A stretch of DNA of 64,000 nucleotides from Extensimonas vulgaris (lineage in GTDB: Bacteria; Pseudomonadota; Gammaproteobacteria; Burkholderiales; Burkholderiaceae_C): contig NZ_QPJU01000008.1 in NCBI RefSeq assembly GCF_003337425.1, positions 62,001 through 126,000 on the forward strand, in the 5' to 3' direction. Made by a program: the position numbers and the translations under genes. The notes under the pieces are model-generated. The model saw nothing but the letters and a program-made list of their open reading frames with translations. It did not search any database and had not been told where the DNA came from. Shown in pieces: positions 27,141 through 35,204 of the stretch. The stretch's first letter is position 1. Every line of letters begins with the position of its first letter.

Positions 27141-27193
27141 GTTAACGAAACAGTTGACAGAGTGCCTCTTGGCCTCTACCATCTGTCGTTAAC
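27141..27193. promoter_or_regulatory. Divergent control region with paired operators
   Basis: A promoter for the XRE gene is clear: TTGACA at 27154-27159, 17-bp spacer, TACCAT at 27177-27182. It is bracketed by an inverted pair of sites, GTTAACGAAACAG (27141-27153) and CTGTCGTTAAC (27183-27193), which fit repressor binding by the downstream XRE protein and could also govern the divergent recombinase operon. Confidence 0.7.
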
Positions 27194-27217
27194 TAATCAC
27201 GCAATCAGGTCACAACC

Positions 27218-27496
27218 ATGCCCTTTGGAGCATTCATCCGCAAGAAGCGCGAAGAGAAAGGCATTCAGATGAATGACTTTGCGCGGCAGCTGGAGATATC
27301 GCCCGCCTACTGGTCGCGCATCGAGCGCGACATGGAAAAACCGCCCAAGGACGAGCTGATCCGCAAGGCGGCCGAGATCCTTGGCATCAGCGCCGACGAC
27401 GCTTTCGTCGAGGCCAGTCGTCTGCCGCCCGACATCCGCGATGATGTTGGCAACCTGGTTCGGATGTACCGCCGGAACGTGACGGAGAAGAAGTGA
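27218..27496 (+). CDS. XRE-family repressor
   Basis: The 92-residue protein is a Cro/CI-type HTH (about residues 5-60: FIRKKREEKGIQMNDFARQL, then ISPAYWSRIERDMEKPPKD) with a short C-terminal helix region and no peptidase domain. Its stop is directly followed by the ATG of the metalloprotease gene, so the two are coupled. By analogy with ImmR/ImmA of ICEBs1, this should be the lysogeny repressor removed by the protease. The promoter region holds a matching operator pair. Confidence 0.88.
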   Translation: MPFGAFIRKKREEKGIQMNDFARQLEISPAYWSRIERDMEKPPKDELIRKAAEILGISADDAFVEASRLPPDIRDDVGNLVRMYRRNVTEKK

Positions 27497-28309
27497 ATGG
27501 CGGTACTGACTCTCGACTACCGGTGCTGCGACCGGAAGCGCCCCCTGTACATCAAGCACATTGAAGTCGAACGCATCGCCGCGACCGCGCGCCAGCAACT
27601 GGTCGCGGACAGCATCGATGCCGTTTCTTTCAACGCGCTGCGGCAGATCGCCGGCCTGAAGATCAACGGCATCGACTTCGCGCTTGAGGTCAGCACCGAC
27701 TACGCCGTGCATGACGAGCAAGGCAACCACGTCTTCGGCGTCTGTGAGTTCGACCCCGCTATGCCCGACGCCGCGATGGTGTCCATCTCGCCCGTGGGTG
27801 AGAGTCTCAGCGAACTGCTGGCCCTCAGCACCTTGGCCCACGAGCTGGGCCACGCCGTGTTCGACGCCCCCGGCTGGGTTGTCCAGGGCAGTAAGGGCCC
27901 CGGGTTGTTCGATGACATCGAACCGACGATGCAACGGGCTTACCGCACCACGACGCCGGACAGTGACCATCTGTCCAAGTCACTATCTGCGAAGCCAACG
28001 ACGGAAGAACACTTCGCCGAACTGCGCGCCAACGAGTTCATGGGCTCCTTGTTGGTGCCTCGCCAACGCATCATCGCCGCCGTCGAAGAGCTTGCGCCCC
28101 AGCATGACATCACCATCCATCGCCATCCTTCAACCGATCCCGACCACCCCGGCACGGCCCTGCGCATCAAGGCGAACGGCGACCTGGGAGTCTTGGAGAT
28201 GGATCGCTTCGAGAAAGCCTTGGCGACGCGCTTCGGTGTCAATCCACGGTTCATCCAAGTACGTCTGAACCGATATGGCCTGACCACTCAGGAGGCCACG
28301 ATGCGCTGA
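27497..28309 (+). CDS. ImmA/IrrE-family metalloprotease
   Basis: The 270-residue protein carries the zinc motif HELGH at residues 115-119 within LSTLAHELGHAVFD and the downstream ELRANEFMGSLLVPRQ, which supplies the third ligand region in this family. ImmA-type proteases cleave or inactivate the cognate XRE repressor to induce the element. The ATG follows the repressor stop without a gap. The region 170-215 (PSTDPDHPGTALRIKANGD) may be the sensing part. What activates it is unknown; the two unknown genes downstream are candidates for partners. Confidence 0.88.
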   Translation: MAVLTLDYRCCDRKRPLYIKHIEVERIAATARQQLVADSIDAVSFNALRQIAGLKINGIDFALEVSTDYAVHDEQGNHVFGVCEFDPAMPDAAMVSISPVGESLSELLALSTLAHELGHAVFDAPGWVVQGSKGPGLFDDIEPTMQRAYRTTTPDSDHLSKSLSAKPTTEEHFAELRANEFMGSLLVPRQRIIAAVEELAPQHDITIHRHPSTDPDHPGTALRIKANGDLGVLEMDRFEKALATRFGVNPRFIQVRLNRYGLTTQEATMR

Positions 28310-28330
28310 CCAGGATCTACCGCCTGTGGA

Positions 28331-28354
28331 GCCGACCTCGCGTCGGCGTTTTTT
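28331..28354 (+). terminator. Rho-independent terminator after the protease gene
   Basis: Stem GCCGAC/GTCGGC with a 5-nt loop, then a G and six T. It separates the XRE-ImmA pair from the next gene, which therefore needs its own promoter. Confidence 0.8.
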
Positions 28355-28409
28355 GAACCATCCGATTAACCGTTCGCGCAATCGCGCACTTTGTCAAAGG
28401 AACTTGCCT

Positions 28410-29834
28410 ATGCCAGCTGACCAAGCCTCAACAACAAAGAAAAGCACCAAGTTGGCGACGAGCCAGCCTGCGGCAAAACGTGCGCGTGAGCATCGATCCG
28501 ATGAGGGCGCAAACATCCTGCCGAACGCAGAGAACTTCGTCAGCCTCGTGCGCAAGGTCGCGCGCCCCGGGCTGCTGGTGGATCTGCTCGAACGTGCCAG
28601 CGCGACGGCACTGCCGGAGTTGAAGGCATTGGCAGAAGCGGCCAAGGGCAAGTTGCCAGTCGAGTCGCGTCAGGCACTCTTTCATGCTGTCGGCAAATTG
28701 CCGGCGGCCGCCCAGTACAGCATCGAGTGTGCCGCCGAGCGAGTGATGCTCCTTGACGATGACTACGGGGCACAGGCCGTCTTGTCCCTGCTCAACGAGG
28801 ATCGTGCGGAAGATGCCGCCGTGCTGGCTGCGCCCAGCGACCGCTACAGCCGCGCCCTGTATCTGCACCTCTTGCAGGACTTTCCGGCGCAAGGCGTCCG
28901 CCGCGACGAACGCTTCGATCAGGCTGAGCATCTGCAAGTGATGCATCGCCAGTGGAAAAGCGACCACTACTCCAGCCACTACCTGGGCCCCAAGGGCGTC
29001 GTGCCGAAGACTGGGGTCGACGTTCAAGAGGTGTTGCGCACACGCATTGCCGAGCTGTTCCCGAAGGTGCCGAAGGATCAAATCCTGATCGAGCAATTCA
29101 CGCGCCGCGATCTGTCATGCGAACAGGGTGATGACGATGATTGCGAAGCCGGTCAGTCGGCGCTGTTGCACACGCTGACAGCGACCTTCAATGGCAAGAC
29201 GGCCACGTTCCAGCAAGTGGCGAACGGGCATGTCGTCGACCACGAGGAACCCGCTGCGATGTCGGCCCGCTTCTCGTGGGAGCCGGAGACTGGCTCGCTC
29301 AGCGTGTTCTGCGAAGAACGGGAGGCACGCCGCGAGCTGGCCACCGTCTTCCGTGATGTCGCGCTGGCGCACGAAGGCCAGATCGAGGACATGCCCATGC
29401 GGCAGTTCGACCTGCTCGGCTTTGCGACCTCCAAGATGCTCGACCGCCTCAAACGTGACCGGGTCGCAGGCATCGACGACATCTCGATCCTGCAGATCAC
29501 GGTGGCCAAGCCGTTCGAGCAGACCTCAGAGTACGGCGGACGTGATGTGGTGCGGCAACTCTCCAGCAAGATGCAAATCACCCGCGACCGGCGCGACGGC
29601 CGCAACATTTATCAGGTTGCTTATGAGGATTACTGCGCCGAAGACCTGAGCCAGTACGCGCTCGTGCAGGTGAAGTTGGTCATGAGGATGTCCAAGACGC
29701 CGCACCGCAAGGCCCATAACGTCGCGGTCCAGATCACCGCACCGAACGGGCTGAACGACAAGAGCAGGACGGACGACGACCGCAAGCGCGTGCAGGAACA
29801 GCTCATCAAGATCGGCGTGCTGAGCCAGTTCTGA
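28410..29834 (+). CDS. Unknown protein of 474 aa next to XRE-ImmA
   Basis: I do not recognise this protein. The first 45 residues are basic and low-complexity (TTKKSTKLATSQPAAKRARE), then a helical part (about 50-190; LVDLLERASATALPELKALA), a short acidic patch (CEQGDDDDCEAGQ near 260) and an alpha/beta C-terminal region (GIDDISILQITVAKPFEQ, QYALVQVKLVMRMSKTP). No membrane segments or catalytic motifs stand out. ATG 28410 has AAAGGA nine bases upstream; the longer frame from 28326 crosses the terminator hairpin. The next gene follows after 11 bp with a strong ribosome binding site, so the two form a unit. Size and position do not match any standard lysogeny gene. A sensor, early exclusion or anti-phage function is possible but not shown. 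Confidence 0.75.
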   Translation: MPADQASTTKKSTKLATSQPAAKRAREHRSDEGANILPNAENFVSLVRKVARPGLLVDLLERASATALPELKALAEAAKGKLPVESRQALFHAVGKLPAAAQYSIECAAERVMLLDDDYGAQAVLSLLNEDRAEDAAVLAAPSDRYSRALYLHLLQDFPAQGVRRDERFDQAEHLQVMHRQWKSDHYSSHYLGPKGVVPKTGVDVQEVLRTRIAELFPKVPKDQILIEQFTRRDLSCEQGDDDDCEAGQSALLHTLTATFNGKTATFQQVANGHVVDHEEPAAMSARFSWEPETGSLSVFCEEREARRELATVFRDVALAHEGQIEDMPMRQFDLLGFATSKMLDRLKRDRVAGIDDISILQITVAKPFEQTSEYGGRDVVRQLSSKMQITRDRRDGRNIYQVAYEDYCAEDLSQYALVQVKLVMRMSKTPHRKAHNVAVQITAPNGLNDKSRTDDDRKRVQEQLIKIGVLSQF

Positions 29835-29845
29835 GGAGGACGCCG

Positions 29846-30784
29846 ATGATGTCGCCGTATTTGAGCTTTTTCCTCGCGCTAGACAACTTTCCACGGCTCG
29901 ATGCATCAGTGCTGGCTGACAGGCTCGGGCGCGACTACCAGCAGTTTCTTCAGAGGCGCTGGGTCGTGCCCGCAGGCCATCTCACCCATGTGATGGTGCC
30001 GTTTCTCGATTCCGAACAGGAAGTCGAAATCGATGTAGACGAGGACGCCGGTCGCTACAGCTACTGCAGTCCGCTGAACGGCAGAACCATCGTCCAACCG
30101 CTGGCGGGGATTGCCCTCTATTCCATCCAAATGGATTCCTGGCTCGCAGATCTGGCGGCGCTGATCGGCATTGAGGAGCGGCGACGCTCTAGCCAGATCT
30201 GCCGGACACCGAATCACCTGTGGCACCTCGGTGAGCAGCGAATCGCTGGCACGCACGATTTCGCACCGGTGTTCGTTGCCAGAGCATGGTCACGCGCGCC
30301 GCAGGACAGGATCACAGCAGTCCTTGCCGACGCCGTGTGGCCGCGTGGTGGCGTTGTTCTGTGCCCAACGCGAACCAATGCCTCGCTACCCCGTGACCAC
30401 ACGCTGCGCGGCTTCGATGAGTTCGTGCGCGTGGCCGATGGCGCAGATGTGTTCGACACCGACGCCTTTGATCGTGTCCTGCGCGGCTACGCAACCCACG
30501 TGGGTGAGCCGGAGCCGGTGCAATTCTTCAATGGCAAGCGGCTCAAGCTCCCGCACATGGCGTCGTCCATCGATCTCACCGAAGCGCGAGCCAAGATCAT
30601 CAAGCTGATGTGGGGGACCGAAGGAAGTGCCCCGCCCGTGATGTCGTGGAAAGAGGTGAATGGTGCCGTCACCGTCAACACCGGCTTCCAATCCTTCGAC
30701 GATGCCTTCGGCGACAAGGTTGCGCGTGAGGAGGTGATTGAGCTGGTTTCGCGCGGGAAATACCGGGTGAGGCGCAACACATAA
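29846..30784 (+). CDS. Unknown protein of 312 aa, partner of the preceding gene
   Basis: I do not recognise this protein. It is soluble and mixed alpha/beta. Notable stretches are LTHVMVPFLDSEQEVEIDVD, PNHLWHLGEQRIAGTHDFAP, and AVWPRGGVVLCPTRTNASLP. The Trp/His-rich HLWHLGEQ centre resembles nothing catalytic that I know. GAGGAGG lies 6-7 bases before the ATG pair at 29846/29849; either could be used. It is co-transcribed with the 474-aa gene. The codon use matches the neighbours, so no sign of separate transfer is visible. Confidence 0.75.
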   Translation: MMSPYLSFFLALDNFPRLDASVLADRLGRDYQQFLQRRWVVPAGHLTHVMVPFLDSEQEVEIDVDEDAGRYSYCSPLNGRTIVQPLAGIALYSIQMDSWLADLAALIGIEERRRSSQICRTPNHLWHLGEQRIAGTHDFAPVFVARAWSRAPQDRITAVLADAVWPRGGVVLCPTRTNASLPRDHTLRGFDEFVRVADGADVFDTDAFDRVLRGYATHVGEPEPVQFFNGKRLKLPHMASSIDLTEARAKIIKLMWGTEGSAPPVMSWKEVNGAVTVNTGFQSFDDAFGDKVAREEVIELVSRGKYRVRRNT

Positions 30785-30835
30785 ACGCACCCATAAATCG
30801 AACCAGACACGGCCCATAAACCCGTGCGGAGACTG

Positions 30836-30867
30836 CGATGTGCCCATTTCATACAGGAGGCACATCG
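30836..30867 (+). promoter_or_regulatory. Inverted repeat enclosing a ribosome binding site
   Basis: CGATGTGCC (30836-30844) and GGCACATCG (30859-30867) form a perfect 9-bp inverted repeat with a 14-nt loop. The right arm includes the last bases of the AGGAGG site (30855-30860) and ends three bases before the ATG at 30870. It could fold in the RNA to limit translation or act as a protein-binding palindrome. Confidence 0.6.
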
Positions 30868-30869
30868 AA

Positions 30870-31127
30870 ATGCAAACCCACTTCACCAACGCAACATCTG
30901 GCCTGATCCCGGCCAAAACCGGTGCGCCACAGCGCATCGCCCTTGACGAAAACGAGCTGGCCATCCGCTGGGGGCTTTCCGTCAAGACCCTGCGCCGCTG
31001 GCGGCAGGAACAGCTCGGCCCGGTCTTCTGCAAGCTCGGTGCCCGCGTCACCTACCTGATCTCCGAGGTCGAAGCCTTCGAGCGTCGCGTTTCGCGGCAC
31101 TCGACCTTCACTCGTGCATACCAGTGA
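30870..31127 (+). CDS. Excisionase/MerR-like HTH protein
   Basis: The 85-residue protein has an HTH of the AlpA/excisionase type (IALDENELAIRWGLSVKTLRRW, residues ~22-43, then GPVFCKLGARVTYLISEVEAFE). Such proteins act as directionality factors or transcriptional activators. It is preceded by AGGAGG within an inverted repeat and is the first gene of the replication/recombination block. It is a candidate directionality factor for the serine recombinase, though position at the head of the early operon also fits a regulator. Confidence 0.75.
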   Translation: MQTHFTNATSGLIPAKTGAPQRIALDENELAIRWGLSVKTLRRWRQEQLGPVFCKLGARVTYLISEVEAFERRVSRHSTFTRAYQ

Positions 31128-31138
31128 GGAGAGCGGCC

Positions 31139-31621
31139 ATGAGCGATCTGACCATCTTTCCCGCCGACCTCGCTGCCATGAGCACCGCCCAGCTGGTGGC
31201 GCTGCCGATCAACGATTTCGTCGCTGCCGAGCGTAATGTCGACGAGGCCACTGCTTACCTCAAGCAGCTACGCGTCAAGCTGGATGCTGCCAAGCTCCAG
31301 CGCTACGGCGAGCAGGCCCGTAGCGCACTACGGGATTCCGGCCGAGACTTCGGCACCGCCCACGTCAACGACGGCGCGCTGCACGTCAAGTACGAGCTCC
31401 CCAAGAAGGTGATCTGGAGCCAGACCATCCTCAAGGAGATGGCCGAGCGCATCGTCGCCTCGGGCGACAAGGTGGAGGACTACATCGACGTCAAGTTGTC
31501 GGTGTCCGAGTCCCGCTACACCAACTGGCCCACGGCGCTGCAGGAGCAGTTTGCGGCTGCGCGCACGGTCGAGGAAGGCAAGCCGACCATCACCCTGACG
31601 CTCGATGGGGGTGTGGCATGA
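31139..31621 (+). CDS. Conserved phage protein of unknown function (160 aa)
   Basis: The 160-residue protein has a predicted helical middle (FVAAERNVDEATAYLKQL) and a C-terminal part rich in charged residues (MAERIVASGDKVEDYIDVKL). ATG 31139 is preceded by GAGGAGAG. It overlaps the Sak4-like gene by ATGA, so it belongs to the recombination module. I cannot name a function. Confidence 0.7.
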   Translation: MSDLTIFPADLAAMSTAQLVALPINDFVAAERNVDEATAYLKQLRVKLDAAKLQRYGEQARSALRDSGRDFGTAHVNDGALHVKYELPKKVIWSQTILKEMAERIVASGDKVEDYIDVKLSVSESRYTNWPTALQEQFAAARTVEEGKPTITLTLDGGVA

Positions 31622-32463
31622 GCCTTCCCATCATCTCCGCGAAGCAGCGCATGGCCGAGCGCAAGGGCGTCAAGCTGCTGATGCTCGGCAAGTCCGGCAT
31701 CGGCAAGACCACCCGGCTCAAAGACCTCGATCCGAAGACCACGCTATTCATCGACATCGAGGCAGGCGATCTGGCTGTCGCCGACTGGCCGGGCGACACC
31801 ATCCGACCGGCATCCTGGCCCGAGAGCCGCGACTTCTTCGTGTTCCTCGCGGGCCCGGACAAGTCGCTGCCGCCGGAGTCGGCGTTCTCGCAGGCGCACT
31901 ACGACCACGTCATCGAGAAGTTCGGCGACGCGACGCAGCTCGACCGCTACCAGACCTTCTTCCTCGACTCGATCACGCAGTTGTCGCGCCAATGCTTCGC
32001 GTGGTGCAAGACGCAGCCCGGTGCAACCAGTGACCGCTCCGGCAAGCCTGATCTGCGCGCGGCCTATGGCCTGCTCGGCCAGGAAATGATCAGCGCATTG
32101 ACCCACTTGCAGCACGCGCGCGGCAAGAACGTGGTGTTCGTGGCCATCCTCGACGAACGCCTCGATGACTACAACCGCAAGGTGTTCGTCCCGCAGATCG
32201 AAGGCAGCAAAACCAGCCTGGAGCTGCCCGGCATCGTCGACGAGGTCGTGACGCTGGCCGAGATCAAGGCCGAGGACGGCAGCGCCTACCGCGCCTTCGT
32301 CACCCACACCGTCAATCCCTACGGCTTTCCGGCCAAAGACCGCAGCGGTCACCTCGACCTTCTCGAAGCCCCCGATCTCGGCGCGCTGATCGCCAAGTGC
32401 GCGGGCACATCCCTCACGCCCGCCAGCGCCGCAGCCCCCGCACATACCGAATCCAAGGAGTAA
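31618..32463 (+). CDS. Sak4-like phage RecA-fold ATPase
   Basis: The 281-residue protein has Walker A GKSGIGKT (residues 24-31) and a Walker B-like FFLDSITQLSRQ near residue 118. It matches the phage nucleotide-binding proteins of the Sak4 group, small RecA/Rad51-core ATPases that promote single-strand annealing together with a phage SSB. The following gene encodes a candidate SSB partner and a nuclease gene lies downstream, the usual makeup of a phage recombination module. The C-terminal ~25 residues are a Pro/Ala-rich tail. Confidence 0.8.
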   Translation: MSLPIISAKQRMAERKGVKLLMLGKSGIGKTTRLKDLDPKTTLFIDIEAGDLAVADWPGDTIRPASWPESRDFFVFLAGPDKSLPPESAFSQAHYDHVIEKFGDATQLDRYQTFFLDSITQLSRQCFAWCKTQPGATSDRSGKPDLRAAYGLLGQEMISALTHLQHARGKNVVFVAILDERLDDYNRKVFVPQIEGSKTSLELPGIVDEVVTLAEIKAEDGSAYRAFVTHTVNPYGFPAKDRSGHLDLLEAPDLGALIAKCAGTSLTPASAAAPAHTESKE

Positions 32464-32468
32464 TCGCC

Positions 32469-33110
32469 ATGACCAGCCAATTCACCAGCAACAACTGGAA
32501 CGACTTCAACGACGCCGAATCGCAGCAGTCCGGCTTCGATCTCATCCCCAAGGGCACCGTGGTGCCGGTGCGCATGACCCTCAAGCCCGGTGGCTACGAC
32601 GATCCCGCGCAGGGCTGGGGCGGCGGCTACGCCACCGAGTCCTTCGAGACCGGCTCCATCTATCTCGCCGCCGAATTCGTGGTCACGGCGGGCGACCATG
32701 CCAAACGCAAGATGTGGTCGAACATCGGCCTGCACTCCAAGAAGGGGCCGACCTGGGGCCAGATGGGGCGCAGCTTCATCCGTGCCGCGCTGAACAGCGC
32801 ACGCAACGTCCATCCGCAGGACAACAGCCCACAGGCCGCCGCCGCGCGCCGCATCCAGGGCTTCCACGAACTGGATGGCCTGGAGTTCCTCGCCCGCGTC
32901 GACATCGAGAAGGACGGCAAGGGCCAGGATCGCAACGTGGTGAAGGTGGCGGTCGAACCGGATCACCCCGACTACGCCAAGTGGATGGGCGTGCCGCCCA
33001 AGGCTTCGGGCGGCGGCACGTCCGGCGCTCCGGCGCAGGCAGCCCCCGCGTATCAGGCACCGGCTCCACAACGCGCACCCGTGACGGGCAAACCGTCGTG
33101 GGCGCAGTGA
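32469..33110 (+). CDS. Phage ssDNA-binding-type protein
   Basis: The 213-residue protein begins FTSNNWNDFNDAESQQSGFDLIPKG, recognisable by the pattern FDLIPKGTVVPVRMTLKPGG, and ends in a Gly/Ala/Pro-rich linker with an acidic-poor tail (ASGGGTSGAPAQAAP). This layout (OB-like body, flexible tail) and its place behind the Sak4-like ATPase suggest a phage SSB of the DUF669-like kind. Direct evidence for DNA binding is lacking. The start at 32469 lies five bases after the previous stop. Confidence 0.65.
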   Translation: MTSQFTSNNWNDFNDAESQQSGFDLIPKGTVVPVRMTLKPGGYDDPAQGWGGGYATESFETGSIYLAAEFVVTAGDHAKRKMWSNIGLHSKKGPTWGQMGRSFIRAALNSARNVHPQDNSPQAAAARRIQGFHELDGLEFLARVDIEKDGKGQDRNVVKVAVEPDHPDYAKWMGVPPKASGGGTSGAPAQAAPAYQAPAPQRAPVTGKPSWAQ

Positions 33111-33121
33111 GGGAGGCTGCC

Positions 33122-33976
33122 ATGAACGCATCCACCCTCAGTGCCAGCCACTGCGGCGTCGTGCATTTCGGCGACCTCGACTGCGAGGCGGTCGTGCTCA
33201 CCACCGGCGAGCGCGGCTACGTCCGCAAGCAGGTGGCCAAGCTGCTCGGCGTCCACGAGAACAACACGGGTCACCGTTTCCGCCAAATTCTGGCCGACTT
33301 CTCGCCTAAGTCATTGTCGGAGCTGGACAAATTTGAATCACCGATTTCGCTGCCCAGCGGTCGGCGGGCGCAGTTCTTCCCGGCGGGCGTGATCACCCAG
33401 ATTGCCTCCGGCGTGATTGATGCAGCCCTCGATCACACGCTGCACCGCGCACGCCGGAAGCTGGTGCCCAACTGCATGAAGATCATGCGCTCCCTTGCCA
33501 CCACCGGCGAGGTCGCGCTGATCGATGAGGCCACCGGCTACCAGCACCACCGCGCGCCGGATGCGCTGCAGGAGCTGATCTCCAAGCTGCTGCGCCAGTC
33601 CTGCGCGTCGTGGGAGCGGCGCTTCCACCCGGACTACTACCGCGCGCTGTACCGCCTCTTCAACTCGCGCTACCAGGGGCACGAGCAGAACCCGCCCCAC
33701 GTCATCGGCCAGATCACCCTGCGCTGGGTCTACGGGCCGGTGCTGCCGGAGGACTTGCTGGGCGAGATCCGCAACCGCAAGGGCATCTCGCAGAAGCACC
33801 ACCAGTGGTTGTCCGAGCAGGGGCTGGCGCATCTGGAATCGCAGATTCACGCGGTCACGGCGATTGCGCGCAGCTCGATGAGCTACGCCGACTTCAAGCG
33901 CCGCTGCGAATCGGCTTTCGCGGGCACGCCTTTGCAACTCGGCCTGCTGGCCGAAGAACTCGCGGAGGTGGCGTGA
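33122..33976 (+). CDS. P63C-domain protein
   Basis: The 284-residue protein has an N-terminal phage regulatory-type segment (RGYVRKQVAKLLGVHENNTG) and a P63C domain (SKLLRQSCASWERRFHPDYYRALYRL near residue 165-190; the W.RRF..DYYRALYRL core is distinct). P63C proteins are phage or satellite genes of uncertain function. It lies within the early operon, 11 bp after the SSB-type gene, and overlaps the next gene by GTGA. Confidence 0.8.
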   Translation: MNASTLSASHCGVVHFGDLDCEAVVLTTGERGYVRKQVAKLLGVHENNTGHRFRQILADFSPKSLSELDKFESPISLPSGRRAQFFPAGVITQIASGVIDAALDHTLHRARRKLVPNCMKIMRSLATTGEVALIDEATGYQHHRAPDALQELISKLLRQSCASWERRFHPDYYRALYRLFNSRYQGHEQNPPHVIGQITLRWVYGPVLPEDLLGEIRNRKGISQKHHQWLSEQGLAHLESQIHAVTAIARSSMSYADFKRRCESAFAGTPLQLGLLAEELAEVA

Positions 33977-34473
33977 AATGCTGGGTCTGCAAACGACAAG
34001 CACGCGGCTACGGCCACACGGATGGTCGCTTCAAGACCGCCGACCCGCGCCGCTACGTGCTCGACTGGGTGTTCTGCTCGCGCCGCTGCCAGGACGCGTT
34101 TCACGGGCTGTACGGCAACTGGCAGCGCGCCAAGGAAGGCCGCATCGACAAGACGGAGGTCGCCATGATCGATCCGTCTGATGTCGAACTGGCCGCGATG
34201 CGCCAGTGCCTCAAGGCTTTCGGCGAGGCTGCGGGCGAGATCGGGTTTGCCAAGCCGCTGGGCGACTACTCCGAAACCGAAGCGATGCAGGTGATCGACG
34301 CCATCGTCACCTGCTGGTCGGACGCGATGGTCGCGCACCACGAGGCCACCAAGTTCCCGCCCGTGCGGGGCTTGCCGCCGACGCCCGATCCGCTGGCACC
34401 CGACGCCGCCAATCCGTTCGCCGATCTGGAGGACGACCTGCCTTGGGACGAGCCGAAGGGGAGGAAGCCATGA
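33973..34473 (+). CDS. Phage protein with N-terminal Cys motif (DUF6511-like)
   Basis: The 166-residue protein starts at GTG 33973 (overlap GTGA with the P63C stop) and begins KCWVCKRQARGYGH, followed by WVFCSRRCQDAFHGLY. The CxxC and CxxxC pairs look like a small zinc finger. The rest is helical, ending in the acidic FADLEDDLPWDEPKG. It resembles the family labelled DUF6511. Its function is unknown; DNA or RNA binding is possible. Confidence 0.75.
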   Translation: MKCWVCKRQARGYGHTDGRFKTADPRRYVLDWVFCSRRCQDAFHGLYGNWQRAKEGRIDKTEVAMIDPSDVELAAMRQCLKAFGEAAGEIGFAKPLGDYSETEAMQVIDAIVTCWSDAMVAHHEATKFPPVRGLPPTPDPLAPDAANPFADLEDDLPWDEPKGRKP

Positions 34474-35204
34474 TGGACTTCAATTCCTCGGCCAGCGTCT
34501 CCGGTCAGATCACGGCGCTGATCGACATCGGCATGCAGCGCGTGCATGCGCAGCAGACCGCACGCGACTACCTCGGCGCGTCGCGTCTGGGCGCGGCCTG
34601 CGAGCGTGCCTTGCAGTTCGAGTACGCCAAGGCTCCGGTCGATCACGGGCGCTACACCCAGGGCCGGATGATGCGCATCTTCGAGCGCGGCCACGTCATG
34701 GAGGACTGCATGGTGGCGTGGCTGCGCGACGCGGGCTTCGACCTACGCACGCGCAAGCCCGACGGCGAGCAGTTCGGCTTCTCCGATGCGCATGGCCGGC
34801 TGCGCGGCCACGTCGATGGCGTGATCGTCGACGGGCCGGACGGTTTCCACTATCCCGCGCTGTGGGAGAACAAGTGCCTCGGCGCGAAATCGTGGCGCGA
34901 ACTGGAAGCCAAGGGCCTCACGGTCGCCAAGCCGGTGTACGCCGCGCAAGTCGCGCTCTATCAGGCGCATCTGCAACTGCACGAGCACCCGGCGCTGTTC
35001 ACTGCGATCAACGCCGACTCGATGGACATCTACGTCGAGCTGGTGCCCTTCGATGGCGCGCTTGCGCAGCGGATGACGGATCGCGCGGTCAAGGTCATTT
35101 CCGCGACCGAAGCCGGTGAGCTGCTGCCGCGCAGCTTCCACGAACCCACTCACTTCGAATGCCGGATGTGCGCATGGCAAGACCGGTGCTGGAGAACCCC
35201 ATGA
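34470..35204 (+). CDS. Phage PD-(D/E)XK-type nuclease, Cas4/RecB-like
   Basis: The 244-residue protein has the pattern of phage Cas4/RecB-like exonucleases: GHVDGVIVDGPDGFHYPALWENKCLG carries the likely catalytic Asp and E-x-K (GHVDGV, then ALWENK), followed by YAAQVALYQAHL (motif QxxxY-like). The C-terminal FECRMCAWQDRCW supplies Cys ligands for an iron-sulfur or zinc site, with further Cys near residue 35 (AACERAL). It completes the Sak4/SSB recombination module by resecting ends. It overlaps neighbours at both ends by four bases. Confidence 0.82.
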   Translation: MMDFNSSASVSGQITALIDIGMQRVHAQQTARDYLGASRLGAACERALQFEYAKAPVDHGRYTQGRMMRIFERGHVMEDCMVAWLRDAGFDLRTRKPDGEQFGFSDAHGRLRGHVDGVIVDGPDGFHYPALWENKCLGAKSWRELEAKGLTVAKPVYAAQVALYQAHLQLHEHPALFTAINADSMDIYVELVPFDGALAQRMTDRAVKVISATEAGELLPRSFHEPTHFECRMCAWQDRCWRTP

